From Massilia sp. H6 (GTDB lineage Bacteria; Pseudomonadota; Gammaproteobacteria; Burkholderiales; Burkholderiaceae_D): a DNA stretch of 64,000 nt. Position numbers and translations under genes: made by a program. The notes below the pieces were generated by a model. It had not been told where the DNA came from. It saw only the letters and a program-made list of their open reading frames with translations, and ran no database searches. Where the stretch lies: NCBI RefSeq assembly GCF_024802625.1, contig NZ_CP103371.1:1302001-1366000 (forward strand), given 5' to 3'. Below, in pieces: positions 17,119-24,340 of the stretch (the stretch's first letter is position 1; each line of letters begins with the position of its first letter).

Positions 17119-17667
17119 ATGAGAACGACCATTCCTGTTTCTCGGCGCCGCAAGCTGTGGCGTACCCGCGGCCTGCTGTGCGCGGTGCTGGCAGCGCTGG
17201 CGCCGCTGGCGGCCCAGGCCCAGATCTACCGTTGCACCGATGCCAACGGCAACCGCCTGTATACCGATGTCAAGAGCGGCAATTGCCAGCTGATCGATAC
17301 CGGCCCTACCCAGCGCTTCACGCCAGCGGCGTCGGCGCCGATCCCGGCGGTGTCGACGCCGTCCGCACGCCCTGGTGCCGCGGCGCCGGCGCCAAGCACC
17401 ACCCCGGCCAGCTTCCCGCGCGTCGACACGGCCCAGCAGCGAGTACGCGACGACGACCGCCGCGAGATCCTCAACGACGAGCTGCGCCTGGAAGAAAAGC
17501 GGCTGGGCGAGCTGCGCCGCGAATTTAACAATGGCGAGCCCGAACGCCAGGGCAACGAGCGCAACTATGCCAAATACCAGGAGCGCGTGGCCAGCATGCG
17601 CGCCGAAATCGGGCGTACCGAAAGCAATATTGCCGCGCTGCGGCGCGAGATCGCCAATATCCGATGA
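17119..17667 (+). CDS. DUF4124 domain-containing exported protein
   Basis: 182-residue protein with a signal peptide (about 1-34, LLCAVLAALAPLAAQA). A DUF4124 domain follows (QIYRCTDANGNRLYTDVKSGNC, split around residues 35-57, with two Cys that may pair), then a Pro/Ala-rich linker (about 68-100) and a charged coiled-coil (about 105-182, LRLEEKRLGELRREF). Function unknown. The stop overlaps the ntrB start by 4 bp, so it is co-translated with the sensor kinase. This placement between glnA and ntrB is common in Oxalobacteraceae as I recall it. Confidence 0.8.
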   Translation: MRTTIPVSRRRKLWRTRGLLCAVLAALAPLAAQAQIYRCTDANGNRLYTDVKSGNCQLIDTGPTQRFTPAASAPIPAVSTPSARPGAAAPAPSTTPASFPRVDTAQQRVRDDDRREILNDELRLEEKRLGELRREFNNGEPERQGNERNYAKYQERVASMRAEIGRTESNIAALRREIANIR

Positions 17668-18779
17668 GATCGCGAGCCCAGGCGGCGTCGGCGCCGGCAT
17701 CCGGGCTGGAGCCGCCAGCACGGCTGGCGGGCCTGGACCTGCTGGCATCCGCCGTGCTGCTGGTAGGGCCGGCGCTCGAGGTGCGCTATGCCAACCCGGC
17801 AGCCGAGAACCTGCTCGAACTGTCGCTCAAATCCATGCAGCGCAGCCCGCTGCCCGAGCTGTTCGTCAATGGCGCCGAACTGGCTGCCCTGTGCATCCAG
17901 GCGCTTGCCCACCAGTATGCCGACCTGCGCCAGGACCTGGCCCTGCACCGTAGCGGGCGCGAGCCGCTGCACGTCAACAGCATCGTCAGCGCCCTGAAAG
18001 AAGAAGAGGGCGGCGAACTGCTGATCGAGCTGCGCGAGAACGTCCAGCAGCTCAAGCTCGACCGCGAGGAACGCATCCTCGACCACAGCCAGGCCAACAA
18101 GGAATTGATCCGCAACCTGGCGCACGAGATCAAGAACCCGCTGGGCGGCATCCGCGGCGCGGCCCAGCTGCTCGAACTCGAGCTGCCGCCGCTCTACCAG
18201 CCCGACTTGTCCGAATATACCCAGGTGATCATCAAGGAGGCCGACCGCCTGCAGACCCTGGTGGACCGCCTGCTGGCGCCGCACCGGAAACCCCATATCG
18301 TGGGCGACGTCAACATCCACGAAGTGTGCGAACGGGTGCGCAGCCTGATCCTGGCCGAGTTTCCGCTGGGCCTGTCGATCCGGCGCGACTACGATGCCTC
18401 GATTCCCGAGTTCAGGGGCGACATGGAACAGCTGATCCAGGTGGTGCTGAACATCGCCCACAACGCCGCCCAGGCGCTGGCCGGGCGCATCGCGGCCGGC
18501 GACGCCGAGATCGTCCTGCGCACCCGCGTGGCGCGCCAGGTCACCCTGGCCAAGGTGCGCTACGGGCTGGCATTAGACTTGCATATCATCGACAATGGAC
18601 CGGGTATCGCGCCCGAGATCCGCGACCGCATTTTCTATCCGCTGGTATCGGGACGGGAGGGCGGCAGCGGCCTCGGGCTGACACTGGCGCAGACCTTCGT
18701 GCAACAGCACCTGGGCGTGATCGAGTGCGAAAGCCGGCCTGGACTGACGGATTTCCGGATATTGCTGCCCCTGCCTTGA
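17664..18779 (+). CDS. glnL: Nitrogen regulation sensor kinase NtrB (GlnL)
   Basis: 371-residue soluble two-component kinase that, under PII control, phosphorylates and dephosphorylates NtrC. An N-terminal PAS domain (about 25-125) precedes the H box NLAHEIKNPLGG (phospho-acceptor His154). The ATPase domain shows the N box NIAHNAAQA, the G1 box DNGPGI and the G2 box GSGLGLTLA. There are no membrane helices, as expected for NtrB. It overlaps the DUF4124 gene by 4 bp, and ntrC follows after 66 bp. Confidence 0.95.
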   Translation: MRSRAQAASAPASGLEPPARLAGLDLLASAVLLVGPALEVRYANPAAENLLELSLKSMQRSPLPELFVNGAELAALCIQALAHQYADLRQDLALHRSGREPLHVNSIVSALKEEEGGELLIELRENVQQLKLDREERILDHSQANKELIRNLAHEIKNPLGGIRGAAQLLELELPPLYQPDLSEYTQVIIKEADRLQTLVDRLLAPHRKPHIVGDVNIHEVCERVRSLILAEFPLGLSIRRDYDASIPEFRGDMEQLIQVVLNIAHNAAQALAGRIAAGDAEIVLRTRVARQVTLAKVRYGLALDLHIIDNGPGIAPEIRDRIFYPLVSGREGGSGLGLTLAQTFVQQHLGVIECESRPGLTDFRILLPLP

Positions 18780-18845
18780 GCGGGCGCTGGCGGTCATCCG
18801 CCGTGAGTCCCCATTGCAGATCCATATTGCGGGAACCACGACTAC

Positions 18846-20321
18846 ATGAAACCAATCTGGATTGTCGACGACGATGCATCGATCCGCTGGGTGCTCGAAA
18901 AAGCCCTGGCGCGTGACAACCTCGCGACCCGCAGCTTCGCCAACGCGCGCGAGGCCATGGCCGCGTTCGAGCTTGAAACACCGCAGGTGCTGGTATCGGA
19001 CATCCGCATGCCGGGCGAATCGGGCATCGACCTGCTGGCGGCGGTCAAGGCGCGCCATCCCGGGCTGCCAGTCATTATCATCACCGCTTTTTCCGACCTC
19101 GATTCGGCGGTCGCCTCGTTCCAGGGCGGCGCGTTCGACTACCTGGCCAAGCCCTTCGATATCGACAAGGCCGTCAGCCTGATCCGCCGGGCGCTCGAAG
19201 AAAGCCTGCGCGAAGCCAGCGTCGAGGCGGCGCCGGCCGAAACGCCCGAGATCCTCGGCCACGCGCCGGCGATGCAAGAGGTGTTCCGCGCCATCGGCCG
19301 CCTGTCGCAATCGAACGTGACGGTGTTGATTACCGGCGAATCCGGTACCGGCAAGGAGCTCGTGGCCCGCGCCCTGCACAAGCACAGCCCACGCGCGCAG
19401 CAACCCTTCATTGCGCTGAACACGGCGGCAATCCCGAAAGACCTGCTCGAATCGGAACTGTTCGGCCACGAACGTGGCGCGTTTACCGGCGCGCAGGCGA
19501 TGCGGCGCGGTCGCTTCGAGCAGGCCGAGAACGGCACCCTGTTCCTGGACGAGATCGGCGACATGCCATTCGATCTCCAGACGCGGTTGTTGCGGGTGCT
19601 GTCCGACGCCCATTTCTACCGGGTCGGCGGGCACCAGCCGGTCAAGGCCAACGTGCGCGTGATCGCGGCTACGCACCAGAACCTGGAGCAGCGCGTGCGC
19701 GACGGCCTGTTCCGCGAAGACCTGTATCACCGCCTGAACGTGATCCGCCTGCGCTTGCCGTCGCTGCGCGAACGCAGTGACGACATTCCACTGCTGGTGC
19801 GCCACTTTCTGGTGCAGAGCGCGCACCAGTTGGGCGTCGAGCCCAAGCGCATGAGCGAGCCGGCCATGCGCTACCTGGCCGGGCTCGCATTACCGGGCAA
19901 CGTGCGCCAGCTGGAAAACCTGTGCAACTGGATCACCGTGATGGCGCCCGGCCAGACGGTCGAGGTCAAGGACCTGCCGCGTGACCTGACCCAGGGCCAT
20001 CCGGCCCCGGCGGCGCTGCCCGATGCGGCGCTGCCGGGTGCGGCCGGCACGCCGTCTGCCGTCGTCGCGCCAGAAGCTGCCGCAGTGGCGGCGCACGACT
20101 GGATCGGCCTGCTCGAACAGCAGGCCGCCGCCATGCTCGGCGCCGGCCAGATGGACGTGATGGATACCCTCGCGCGCGAGTTCGAATCGGCCCTGATCAA
20201 GACCGCGCTCAAGCACACGCACGGGCGCAAGAACGATGCCGCGGTAAGGCTCGGAATCGGCCGCAATACGATCACGCGCAAGATCGTGGAGCTGGGCATC
20301 GACGGCGCCCGCGAGGAATAA
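18846..20321 (+). CDS. glnG: Nitrogen regulation response regulator NtrC (GlnG)
   Basis: 491-residue sigma-54 activator. The receiver domain has the acidic pocket DDD (8-10), phospho-acceptor Asp52 in VLVSDIRMPGESG and Lys102. The AAA+ domain has Walker A GESGTGK (164-170), the sigma-54-contacting GAFTGA loop (211-216) and the Walker B FLDEIGDMP. A linker rich in Ala and Pro (about 385-420) leads to the Fis-type helix-turn-helix at the C-terminus (HTHGRKNDAAVRLGIGRNTITRKI, split). It is the likely activator at the sites in front of glnA. Confidence 0.96.
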   Translation: MKPIWIVDDDASIRWVLEKALARDNLATRSFANAREAMAAFELETPQVLVSDIRMPGESGIDLLAAVKARHPGLPVIIITAFSDLDSAVASFQGGAFDYLAKPFDIDKAVSLIRRALEESLREASVEAAPAETPEILGHAPAMQEVFRAIGRLSQSNVTVLITGESGTGKELVARALHKHSPRAQQPFIALNTAAIPKDLLESELFGHERGAFTGAQAMRRGRFEQAENGTLFLDEIGDMPFDLQTRLLRVLSDAHFYRVGGHQPVKANVRVIAATHQNLEQRVRDGLFREDLYHRLNVIRLRLPSLRERSDDIPLLVRHFLVQSAHQLGVEPKRMSEPAMRYLAGLALPGNVRQLENLCNWITVMAPGQTVEVKDLPRDLTQGHPAPAALPDAALPGAAGTPSAVVAPEAAAVAAHDWIGLLEQQAAAMLGAGQMDVMDTLAREFESALIKTALKHTHGRKNDAAVRLGIGRNTITRKIVELGIDGAREE

Positions 20322-20385
20322 GAAAGCGCAAGGTGATGGTGTAAGCTGGCGCATCTGCGCGTTTGCGTCTACCCATCCAAGATCC

Positions 20386-21354
20386 ATGCTGATTAATTGT
20401 GTCGCCTACCAGGAAGGCAAGAAGCTGTCCGACATACCGGTCGAAGACATCAGCGACTACCTGAAGCAACCCGAAACCTTCGTCTGGGTCGCCCTGCGCG
20501 ATCCGGGCCCGCACGACATCGCCACCATGCAGGAAGAATTCGCCCTGCACGAGCTGGCCGTCGAGGACGCGACGCGCGGCCACCAGCGCCCCAAGATGGA
20601 AGAGTATGGCGACTGCGTGTTCGTGATCGCGCACATCGTCGAACTCGATGGCGACGAGCTCAATGCCGGCGAGCTGGCGATCTTCGCCGGCACCAACTAT
20701 GTGCTGTCGGTGCGGCGCGACGCCAACCAGGGCTTTTTAGGGGTGCGGGCGCGCGCCGAACGCGAACCGCACCAGCTGAAAAAAGGCGCCGGCTTCGTGC
20801 TGTATGCCCTGGTCGATGCCGTCGTCGACCGCTATTTTCCAGTGGTCGATGCGCTCGAATCCGAACTCGAATCGATCGAAGACCATATTTTCGGCCATCT
20901 CGGCGAGCAGCGCGCCAACGTCGAGCGCCTGTACGCACTGAAACGCAAGTCGCAGGTGCTGCGCCACGCCGTGATCCCGCTGATGGACGCCATCGGCCGC
21001 CTGTACGGCGGGCGCGTGCCCGCGGTCGTGCTCGACACCCAGGATTATTTCCGCGACGTCCACGACCACCTGCTGCGCATCATGGGCCGGCTCGATGCGG
21101 TGCGCGACACCATCAATACCGCGATCCAGGTAACGCTGTCGATGGTCGCGATCGAAGAAAACGACATCAGCAAGAAGCTGGCGGCCTACGCGGCGATCTT
21201 TGCCGTGTTCACGGCCTTTGCCGGCATCTGGGGCATGAATTTCGAGGTCATGCCCGAGCTGAAATGGACCTACGGTTATCCGGTGGCGCTGGCCACCATG
21301 GGCGGGGTGTCGTATTACCTGTACCGGCGGTTCAAGAAGGCGGGCTGGATCTAG
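20386..21354 (+). CDS. corA: CorA family magnesium/cobalt transporter
   Basis: 322-residue pentameric Mg2+ channel of the inner membrane. A long soluble N-terminal part (1-260) ends in the stalk helix. Two C-terminal membrane helices carry the signature GMN in IWGMNFEVMPELKWTYGYPVAL between them, and the last residues are the basic tail YRRFKKAGW. Length and motif are standard. The start MLINCVAYQ at 20386 lies 64 bp after ntrC with no clear terminator between, so partial read-through is possible. Confidence 0.95.
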   Translation: MLINCVAYQEGKKLSDIPVEDISDYLKQPETFVWVALRDPGPHDIATMQEEFALHELAVEDATRGHQRPKMEEYGDCVFVIAHIVELDGDELNAGELAIFAGTNYVLSVRRDANQGFLGVRARAEREPHQLKKGAGFVLYALVDAVVDRYFPVVDALESELESIEDHIFGHLGEQRANVERLYALKRKSQVLRHAVIPLMDAIGRLYGGRVPAVVLDTQDYFRDVHDHLLRIMGRLDAVRDTINTAIQVTLSMVAIEENDISKKLAAYAAIFAVFTAFAGIWGMNFEVMPELKWTYGYPVALATMGGVSYYLYRRFKKAGWI

Positions 21355-21376
21355 CCGGCCACGTACCCGCCGAATC

Positions 21377-22261
21377 CTATGCCGTGCTTGACCGCTTGCC
21401 GGCGGTGGCCGCGGCGCCGGCGCAGGCCAGCACCACCAGCGCGATCGCCAGCCACTGCTGGCCAGTAAGGCGCTCTCCGAGCACGACATACCCGGCCAGC
21501 GCCGCAAACGCCGGGCCGGCGCTGACCAGGATGCCGAACACGCGCTGCGGCAGGCGCCTGAGAGCTGCCATCTCGAGCGAGTAGGGCAGGGCGCTCGAGA
21601 GCACGGCCACGGCCAGGCCGCCGATCAGGACCGCGGGCGCCAGCAGCCCGGCGCCGGCATGTGCCACACCGAACGGCACCGTAAACAGCGCCGCCGCCAG
21701 CATGCCCCAGGCTACCGCCTGGCCGCCGTTCAGGTTTGAAACGCGCTTGCCGAACACGATATACATCGCCCAGCAAAAGGCCGCGCCGAGCGCATACAGC
21801 ACCCCGAGCGGATCCAGGGGCGGAACGCCGTCGTGGAACGGCGCGAGCAGCCACAACCCGAATGCGGCGAGCAGGACCCAGGCGAAGTCGCGCGCGCGGC
21901 GCGAGGACAACACCACCACCGTCAGCGGGCCGATGACTTCGATCGCCACCGCCACCCCGATCGGGATGCGGGCAAACGCGCCGTAGATCAGCAGGTTCAT
22001 GCAGCCCAGCATCAGGCCGTAGGCGAGCAGGTTGAGCGCGTCGCGACGCGAGGGAATCGTGCGCCATGGCCGCACGATGGCCAGCATCAGCAGCGCCGCC
22101 AGGCCGACGCGCACGGCGGTGACGCCTTCGCTGCCAACCAGCGGGAACAAGCCCTTGGCCCAGGCCGCGCCGGCATTGACCGACACCATCGAGGCCAGGA
22201 TCGCCAGTGCGGGGCCGAGCGCCGAGGGCGCTTGCTCGGTTGCGGCCCCGGGTACCTTCAT
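21377..22261 (-). CDS. rhtA: Threonine/homoserine exporter of the EamA (DMT) family, RhtA-like
   Basis: 294-residue inner-membrane transporter with about ten hydrophobic segments in two EamA repeats. RhtA-like features include SVNAGAAWAKGLFPLVGSEGVTAVRV (split, residues 27-52), IPIGVAVAIEVIGPLTV and SSALPYSLEMAALRRLPQRVFGIL. It probably exports threonine, homoserine or related amines. The start overlaps the stop of the upstream flavoprotein gene as ATGA (22258-22261), so the pair is translationally coupled. The substrate is inferred from family only. Confidence 0.82.
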   Translation of the reverse strand: MKVPGAATEQAPSALGPALAILASMVSVNAGAAWAKGLFPLVGSEGVTAVRVGLAALLMLAIVRPWRTIPSRRDALNLLAYGLMLGCMNLLIYGAFARIPIGVAVAIEVIGPLTVVVLSSRRARDFAWVLLAAFGLWLLAPFHDGVPPLDPLGVLYALGAAFCWAMYIVFGKRVSNLNGGQAVAWGMLAAALFTVPFGVAHAGAGLLAPAVLIGGLAVAVLSSALPYSLEMAALRRLPQRVFGILVSAGPAFAALAGYVVLGERLTGQQWLAIALVVLACAGAAATAGKRSSTA

Positions 22262-23874
22262 GCAGCCATCGCCAGCGCCACGGCTTCGGCCACGCGGATG
22301 CCGTCCACTGCCGCCGACATGATGCCGCCGGCGTAGCCCGCGCCTTCGCCGGCCGGGAACAGGCCGCGCGTGTTCAGGCTTTGCAGGTCGCCGTCGTTGC
22401 GCTTGATGCGGATCGGCGACGAAGTGCGGGTCTCGACGCCGGTCAGCACCGCGTCTTCCTTGTAGTAGCCCTTGATCTGCTTGTCGAAAGCGACAAAGGC
22501 TTCGCGCATTGCCACGATCGCATACTCCGGCAGCGAGGGCGCCAGGTCGGTCAGGTGCACCGCCGGCCGGAACGAGGGGATCACCGAGCCGAACTCCTTC
22601 GATGGCCTGCCTTTCACGAAGTCGCCCATCAACTGGCCCGGCGCGTCGTAGGTACTGCCGCCCAGCACAAAGGCGCGCGACTCGAGCTCGCGCTGGAAGG
22701 CGATGCCGGCCAGCGGGTGGCCCGGATAGTCGCTAGGAGTGATGCCGACCACGATGGCACTGTTGGCGTTGCGCTCGTTGCGCGAATACTGGCTCATGCC
22801 GTTGGTGACGACGCGCCCCTCTTCGCTGGAAGCGGCCACCACGGTGCCGCCCGGGCACATGCAGAAGCTGTACACCGAGCGACCGTTCGACGCGTGGTGC
22901 ACGATCTTGTAGTCGGCCGCGCCCAGGATCTTGTTGCCGGCGTTGGGGCCGAAGCGGCAGACGTCGATGAGGGACTGCGGGTGCTCGACCCGGAACCCGA
23001 TCGAGAACGGCTTGGCTTCGATGTAGACGCCGCGCTCGTACAGCATCTCGAAGGTGTCGCGCGCGCTGTGGCCGATGGCCATTACCAGGTGACGGGTGGG
23101 GATGTCTTCGCCGTTGGCCAGGCGTACGCCCTGGACCTGGCGCACGCCGTTTTCCTCGGCCACGTGGATGTCTTCGACCCGGGTGCCGAAGCGGAATTCG
23201 CCGCCCAGCGATTCAATCTCGGCGCGCATCTGCTCGACCATCTTGACCAGGCGGAAGGTGCCGATGTGCGGCTTGCTGACGTACATGATCTCGTCGGGCG
23301 CGCCGGACTTGACGAATTCGGTCAGCACCTTGCGGCCGTAATGCTTCGGATCCTTGATCTGGCTGTAGAGCTTGCCGTCCGAGAAGGTGCCGGCGCCGCC
23401 TTCGCCAAACTGCACGTTCGACTCGGTATCGAGTTTGCGCTTGCGCCAGAAGCCGAAGGTATCCACCGTGCGCTCACGCACCACCTTGCCGCGCTCGAGT
23501 ATCAGCGGATTCAGGCCCATCTGCGCCAGGATCAGTGCCACGAACAGACCGCAGGGACCGGTGCCGACCACGATCGGCCGCGGCGTGCCGGCCGCTGGCC
23601 GGCCGGCATCGACGAACTGGTAGCCGGTGTCGGGCGACGGTCCGACATGCTGGTCCTTGGCGAAGCGCGCCAGCACGGCGGCTTCGTCGCGCAACTCGGC
23701 GTCGATCGAATAGATCAGCACGATCGCCGACTTCTTGCGCGCATCGTAGCTGCGCTTGAAGACCGCGAAGTCGACCAGTTCGCCGTCGTCGATGCCGAGG
23801 CGGGCCAGAATGGCGGCGCGCAGGGCGGGTTCAGGGTGGTTGAGGGGGAGTTTGAGGTCGCTGATTCGGAGCAT
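22258..23874 (-). CDS. Uncharacterised FAD-dependent oxidoreductase (COG2509 type)
   Basis: 538-residue flavoprotein. An N-terminal domain of about 95 residues (MLRISDLKLPLNHPEPALR...) precedes the FAD-binding motif PIVVGTGPCGLFVALIL (near 100-116). Later signatures are VQFGEGGAGTFSDGKLYSQ, FCMCPGGTVVAASSE and the C-terminal GLFPAGEGAGYAGGIMSAAVDG, which identify the COG2509 family of broad distribution and unknown reaction. It is coupled by a 4-bp overlap to the RhtA-like exporter downstream; whether they share a pathway is unknown. The family name is firm, the function is not. Confidence 0.85.
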   Translation of the reverse strand: MLRISDLKLPLNHPEPALRAAILARLGIDDGELVDFAVFKRSYDARKKSAIVLIYSIDAELRDEAAVLARFAKDQHVGPSPDTGYQFVDAGRPAAGTPRPIVVGTGPCGLFVALILAQMGLNPLILERGKVVRERTVDTFGFWRKRKLDTESNVQFGEGGAGTFSDGKLYSQIKDPKHYGRKVLTEFVKSGAPDEIMYVSKPHIGTFRLVKMVEQMRAEIESLGGEFRFGTRVEDIHVAEENGVRQVQGVRLANGEDIPTRHLVMAIGHSARDTFEMLYERGVYIEAKPFSIGFRVEHPQSLIDVCRFGPNAGNKILGAADYKIVHHASNGRSVYSFCMCPGGTVVAASSEEGRVVTNGMSQYSRNERNANSAIVVGITPSDYPGHPLAGIAFQRELESRAFVLGGSTYDAPGQLMGDFVKGRPSKEFGSVIPSFRPAVHLTDLAPSLPEYAIVAMREAFVAFDKQIKGYYKEDAVLTGVETRTSSPIRIKRNDGDLQSLNTRGLFPAGEGAGYAGGIMSAAVDGIRVAEAVALAMAA

Positions 23875-24340
23875 GGTGGGTAGCTGAGGTGGTTGCTAGT
23901 GAGGCAACAATAGGGAAACGGGCGAAACCGCTATTTTACCGAACTGTCCGGCTCCAGGGACCCCAGCCAGCGCTGGAAAGCGGGAATGATGTTGCACTGC
24001 AAAATCGTTCTTGTACCAACGGCAAGCTATTAGATTGGGACAAATATAGTTGGAAGACCCATGATGGCCGGTGTTTTGCGTTGCGCCGCAACACTCGAAA
24101 ACATAAAAATTCCAATGAAATCAAGGTGTTGTATTCGGGCGTAATGACAGTTGTTTAATATTTGACACGTGCATGTATGCATGTTTCCATCGTGAAAGTC
24201 CGGTGTCGTTGACAACAGGACAAGTGAGGTAGGCCGGATTTTAAGGAGCGAAAAGCCGGCGCCGTTACCACTGAAGTGATCTATATAACAACCAAAAGCA
24301 GGCCGGCACGACCGGTTTGCAATCACGAGGGAATCACACC
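23875..24340 (+). other. Intergenic control region of the first TBDR, 466 bp
   Basis: Divergent upstream region of the COG2509 flavoprotein and the Oar-type receptor. It is noticeably A+T-richer than its surroundings. It holds a candidate promoter with a dyad in its spacer (24162-24190) and an imperfect stem near 24070-24094 (GTGTTTTGCG / CGCAACAC). I see no credible coding frame. Confidence 0.5.
24162..24190 (+). promoter_or_regulatory. Candidate promoter of the Oar-type TBDR with a dyad in the spacer
   Basis: TTGACA (24162-24167) and TTCCAT (24185-24190) are 17 bp apart. The spacer holds the imperfect 18-bp dyad ACGTGCATGTATGCATGT (24167-24184; core TGCAT-GT-ATGCA), placed where a repressor would block RNA polymerase. 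Confidence 0.4.

Noticed and set aside
22207..23883. Plus-strand frame opposite the COG2509 flavoprotein
   Set aside because: The minus-strand protein has the full set of FAD motifs and a coupled start/stop with the exporter. The plus frame is compositional.
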